A stretch of 64,000 nucleotides of DNA from Metellina segmentata. Its lineage: Eukaryota > Arthropoda > Arachnida > Araneae > Tetragnathidae. Below the pieces are notes generated by a model. That model had not been told where the DNA came from and ran no database searches. It worked only from the letters and a program-made list of their open reading frames with translations. Where the stretch lies: positions 93,579,978 to 93,643,977 of the forward strand of contig OX375873.1 in NCBI GenBank assembly GCA_947359465.1. The letters are read 5' to 3'. This document shows, in pieces, positions 59,688-64,000 of the stretch. A program made the translations under genes and the position numbers. The first letter of the stretch is position 1. Each line of letters opens with the position of its first letter.

Positions 59688-60720
59688 TCTGTAAAATACC
59701 TGGTGGGTAGGGTAAATATAAATGGGTATTTATCCATTTCTTAATTACCCACCCAAAAAATGGGTATTTTCAAACAACAATATCATATAACACTGTACCA
59801 CTAATTTTTGTAAGAAATATTACAACTTTAAAAATCAAATTTGAAATTGTTTTAAAAATTACTTGCTTTTAAATGCAATAAGTAGAGCAACTTTTTTGTT
59901 GCAGTAAAAATGGAAAAAGTTGCATTTATCATTCCCTAAAATTGCATTTATGGAAATAAAGTTGCATTGATTTTTGATGCACTAAATTCTAAAATAAATT
60001 ATGCGTAAAAAATGAAAAAATTAAAAATATATTGACAATTTTAGTCGTGTATAACAGTATTATAATACATTCTTAAATACAGAAGAACCTTGAATGGCCG
60101 TTCCTTGGCCAGTAATTTCTTTAACATTGAAAAACTGCGCCAGCCGCATTTATATAATGTGCTGTATTGGATGCAGAAGCGCCAAATCCTTTCGATCAAC
60201 ATTCAGAAATTTTAAAACGTCATCTACTAGGCGAACAACAGATATTGAAGAACAAAGAGCTATTGATGATCGACACTCACCTCACCAACTCTGCAGTCAA
60301 TTACGCAAGTTTCCTCTGCATTATCAAGAGTGCCAACCAATGTGTTAAAAGTACTTCTTATCATTTATTTCACTTTCGTCTGTTAGGGCGAACAGATTAT
60401 TTCCATGAACTTCTTGTATGATCCGCAATACTTCGGAGTTCGCAAAATCAGACACACGTGATTGAAGGGTTGGTTCAAAGGGTAAAAAATGAAATAGTAA
60501 TTTTATATTAATTAATTTTAAGCTAATTTTAAACGTTGCAGGAAGTTGCCTTTATGCAAAAAGTTGCAATTATGCAGAAAGTTGCATTTATGTTGCAGTT
60601 ATAACTCATTAACAATGCACCCCATGTAGGAGGAATTTTGGTTTTAGTACATTACATACAGTGTAGAACGCCTAAAAAAGTTGCATTTATTGCAAAAAGT
60701 TGCCCTATATGCAATCAGTT
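59680..60720. repeat. unclassified repeat-rich segment
   Basis: Begins CAGTGATGTGGATCTGTAAA, a hAT-like start, then an inverted TGGGTAGGGTAAATA...TTACCCACCCA motif. AAGTTGCATTTATGCA-type words are repeated at 59890-59980 and 60540-60720. Two short + frames at 60094-60421 resemble no family I know. The right end was not identified. Confidence 0.4.
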
Positions 60721-61617
60721 AACATACACGGTGAAAAGACATTATGTTCGTAGATTACTATACGAACCTTAAACCATTTCATTTCTAGTTAAAAAATTGA
60801 AACGAAAATTTTTATCTCACGCTTTTGGTTTTACAAATCGCTTAATATTGCAAATTAATTTTATAACAGTTTAAGATACAATTGAAACAAACACATTTTA
60901 CCAAATTCTTATCGCTATTTTAAAATAAACCCCTTTAGTTGGATCATTACGTCCGTCATAAAAATCTCATTTGAGCTAGAAATAACACGATCATGATCCT
61001 GGAATATATCAAGATCATAATGCTATAGAAAACATTTTTGTAACGAGTTTCATTCAATTATACTTGACATAACAGGCCTGAAGTCGTGTTAGTAAATATA
61101 CAGCGTATTTGTGTAAATATGGTTGATACTCATCTAGGTGTTTCCCGAATTCGAACAGTCACAAATATAGACACTGTCAATATTTCACTTAAACCACCCC
61201 GAGAAAAGATTTGCCAAATATGCATAGAATTTTTGGTTTCTTGCTAACTACATATAAAGGGGTGAAAGGAAATTTCGAGAAACGTTCTGAAATTAGAAAA
61301 TTTACATTTCCAGGAAACTGCATTAAAATATGCATCTACACCGTGTTAGTCTCCAACAAACTGATACTGAAAACAGACGTAATTCTTTGTAGAGAGAGAG
61401 AGAAAGATTTACTGGTAAATATTTATCTTTTTATCTATTTTAAATGCAAACATTTACCAGAATCTATATTAAAAATCCCATGTTTATTCCTTCTGAGACG
61501 TCTGACAAGTCTAGACTGCCTCCTTGAAATAGTTATGGTTGTGCATACAAATATTCTAGGCATATTAAAACTGCAAAAGTATACACCAATTTATTCTGGC
61601 ATTCTCCACATCAGTGT

Positions 61618-61920
61618 GGCTACGTTAGCCCAGTTTGTAGAGTAACGGATCAGGAATGGAAATTTCGGAGTTCGAAGCTAGGTCCAATCAAAGAGTATCC
61701 TTGGGGTCTGGTTCAAGTTAAATCTCTCGTGGTCTCAATATCCGCACGTTCGCATGGTGTGGAAGTTTGGAAAGACGGATGCCAGCTAAGGTGTTGACTG
61801 ACCTCGTTCTCTGACATCGGTTTAAAAGTACGAGTTGTCTTCGGGTTTGAACCCGGCATGCAGGTTATTGGCCACAGCCAATATTCCGCTGTGTTGCTCC
61901 AGTGTGACGTTTATTAACTA
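61618..61920 (+). mobile_element. SINE family A, near full length
   Basis: Head TTAGCCCAGTTTGTAGAG (A box) and GGAGTTCGAAGCTAGG (B box). Body TCGCATGGTGTGGAAGTTTG, TAAGGTGTTGACTG. Tail CCGCTGTGTTGCTCCAGTG followed by TGACG. It supplies the end of an overlapping 144-codon open frame. Confidence 0.76.
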
Positions 61921-63847
61921 TCTACCTTCCAAATCAGTTTTTATCAACTCTCATGACTCGGTAATGGACCCATGCATCAATTGCACCTAGTTGTTGGAAG
62001 TGAAATTTGTCATTTTTTCAAAGCCATATTAAAAATAAATATTTAGCGATTTGTTACCATCCTTTGTCTTGAGTGAAAAAAGACGATCAAATGTCTGTTA
62101 ATACTTATTGTAATCATTGCTACAATTAACTTAAAAATAGAAGAAAAGCCATCAATATTGGAAAAAAAATTATATACAAATGACACTTATTTTTGGACAG
62201 AGAGGATACTAAACTTTTGGTATGTGAATTTAAACTAAAGTAATTTAAATAATTAACAATTTATATCCTATAATATAGAATTTAAATTCTATAGTCTCTC
62301 CTGGGGGAAATTCTTCCAACCGTAATTAATGTCTTTATTCAGTTGCTGTGTGCGTTGTGGGATAAACGATGTATTAAAATACTCAGAAATCTCATGGATA
62401 TTAAGAGGATTAACCCAATTAAATCTCTCGTGTGTTTCGACAAGATATCTAGTTCAAGATTTGATCAATCTTCCTGATATATATAGCCGATATATATAGT
62501 CGAAACAAAACTGTCATGTTACTCCAAAGGGAAGGGAAGATTCAAATAAGAAATATATTTGTCCCTTTCCAGAACTGGTTAAAGTTTAGAATATGTTTTA
62601 GGTTCAGAAGCTGGACGCTACACGGACAATTTTCCACGGAAAATAAACCACTTGGAAAGTTAAAGTTGTCGTTGAGTATTTCGCTTTTATGAATGACGTG
62701 ATATACTGTTCAGAGATCTAGTTTGTTTTGCAAAGTATTGAAATGAAATATAAAAATAAATTACACTTTCGTGAAAATGACTCGAGTAATTTATATTTCC
62801 CCCATTCAGTGGGTAAAGCACTGTTATAATTTAGGTGACCTAGTTAATGTCAAACAAGTCGAATCTCGTGAGAAAAATAAAAACACTGTTGCTTAATGAA
62901 GTTATCATGAGAGAGAGAGACGTGTTTTATTGAACTTATAAAGGAAGCTCATATTTATGTCTTGTTTCATATTTCTAAAGTGCCAAAAACAGAAAGTATA
63001 TTTATTTTCGAATTGAAATATCTGCGTTAAAACTCCAGCATGGATAAAGAAAGAAACTAGATTTTATATAAATCCTTCCCTTTTATGTGTTCCAGATATT
63101 ACTTTCCGAAGAAAAACAACCAAAGTAGACAGGAATCGCATAGATGTATACATGGCAGAAGTTTTTTTCGAATACTCCAAGAAACAACAATAAAAAGGAA
63201 AGCGCACCGAGATCGAGAAACACTGAAGTTGGGAAAAAATATCGACGTTAATGAGAAAGAACTTTTATCATGATCAGTTGTACCGTGTTTATTTATTATT
63301 GTTGTGCCGTTCACTTCCTTTCCTTATCACATTTGATACATTCGAAATGGTAACAAACTATTGAAAACAATAGAAAAAGCCCGATCGAAAAATGGGAAAT
63401 AATAAAGTTAGAAAACTCTTTCTCTTGAGTTTTGAGGAAGGCGATACATTCCGATGTTTTTTTTTTCTTATCGAGTGTGGCTGATGAGTGGTATATAGCG
63501 GGGAAGTCGGATGAAAAAAGGAACTCGTGTCTTATCGTAGAATTGAGCTTACTCCGATGGATTTTTTGTCAGTTCTTGAAGGAAATCAAATCAACTGGAG
63601 AAGTTATAACATTGATTTGTGCCAGAAGAAATCTGATCATTAGAGAAAACAATTTAAGTTTTCGATATTGTCAGAGAAAGCTGTACAATTTTTGCACTGC
63701 CTACGGAATACATAAAATACTTTTTCTGAGATACAACTCATTTTCCTATGCATGAAAGTTTTCAAATAATGATGGGCATCGTATTTATAGATCTCGCATC
63801 AAAATAGCCCTAGAGCTCAAAACAAACAAATCCCAAGAAAGGTAGGT
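61921..63847. other. AT-rich DNA with one short palindromic element
   Basis: Besides the copy at 62430-62520 only chance frames are visible (107 codons at 63432, 62 at 63085). 60721-61617 is similar and holds most of a 144-codon frame judged doubtful. Confidence 0.4.
62430..62520 (+). repeat. palindromic interspersed element, short copy
   Basis: GTGTTTCGACAAGATATCTAG, TCAAGATTTGATCAATC and the ending TATATATAGTCGAAACAAAAC. The ends are inverse to each other (TTTCGAC/GTCGAAA), giving a roughly 75-bp minimal form. Confidence 0.58.
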
Positions 63848-64000
63848 AGTTAATTAAGATCGTACTGAAGCTACACAACGGGCTATTGGCGACTGTCTAT
63901 TATCAGTCAAAGAAAAAGATCCGATCTTCATAGGTGGACCACAGGGAAACGATAATTTGTCAAAGGAAGGTGTCGATGAGCCATTGTCTGCTACTGACTC
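63848..64000 (-). mobile_element. SINE family A, copy running off the window
   Basis: The inverse of the family A tail appears at 63853-63890 (AAGCTACACAACGGGCTATT), followed by body-like sequence continuing past the window end. Confidence 0.55.

Overview
This is an AT-rich, intron-dominated stretch of an animal nuclear genome, most likely an arthropod and plausibly a spider or other chelicerate. The assignment rests on the mix of Tc1, mariner, piggyBac and Ty3/gypsy remnants with tRNA-derived SINEs, and on very long introns. The species cannot be read from the sequence. There are no bacterial operons, rRNA operons, CRISPR arrays or confident stand-alone tRNA genes.

The only host gene I can support is on the + strand: the 3' part of a zona pellucida (ZP) domain membrane protein. 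Three exons (20420-20573, 23947-24163, 36890-37131) have consensus splice sites and compatible phases. Together they encode the end of the ZP-C module with its clustered cysteines, a dibasic furin-type site (RKKR), a linker, one transmembrane segment and a short basic tail ending at TAA. A candidate poly(A) signal lies at 37924. The 5' exons were not found and are probably upstream of the window. The last intron is about 12.7 kb and carries Tc1 and mariner copies, a Helitron-like element and a GC-richer island (26815-27960) that may be regulatory.

The rest is decaying mobile DNA. Clearest are a mariner with terminal repeats and TA duplication (52229-53555), a piggyBac with TTAA duplication (45233-47821), a Tc1 with terminal repeats and TA duplication (48739-50251), an internally deleted Tc1 (25403-26192), further Tc1 and mariner fragments, a gypsy integrase end (about 50900-51466), a Helitron-like element (33083-34660), a hAT-like element (42948-45006) and a small MITE (57441-57670). 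At least two tRNA-derived SINE families are scattered across the window.

The most unusual pattern is a dispersed short element, seen at about a dozen sites, built around the 16-bp perfect palindrome GACGAGATATCTCGTC, which recurs every few tens of bases together with a GATCTGGTCAGTTTT-like word. The fullest copies (26445-26658, 40575-40822, 41256-41462) are about 200-250 bp, with inverted ends related to GTGGTTTCGACGAGATATC. I do not recognise this family. Other notable structure: tandem duplications of 276 bp (16871-17430) and about 242 bp (13545-14028), a decayed roughly 300-bp repeat series (8270-9510), minisatellites at 23261-23710 and 43870-44185, and long (TA)n tracts.
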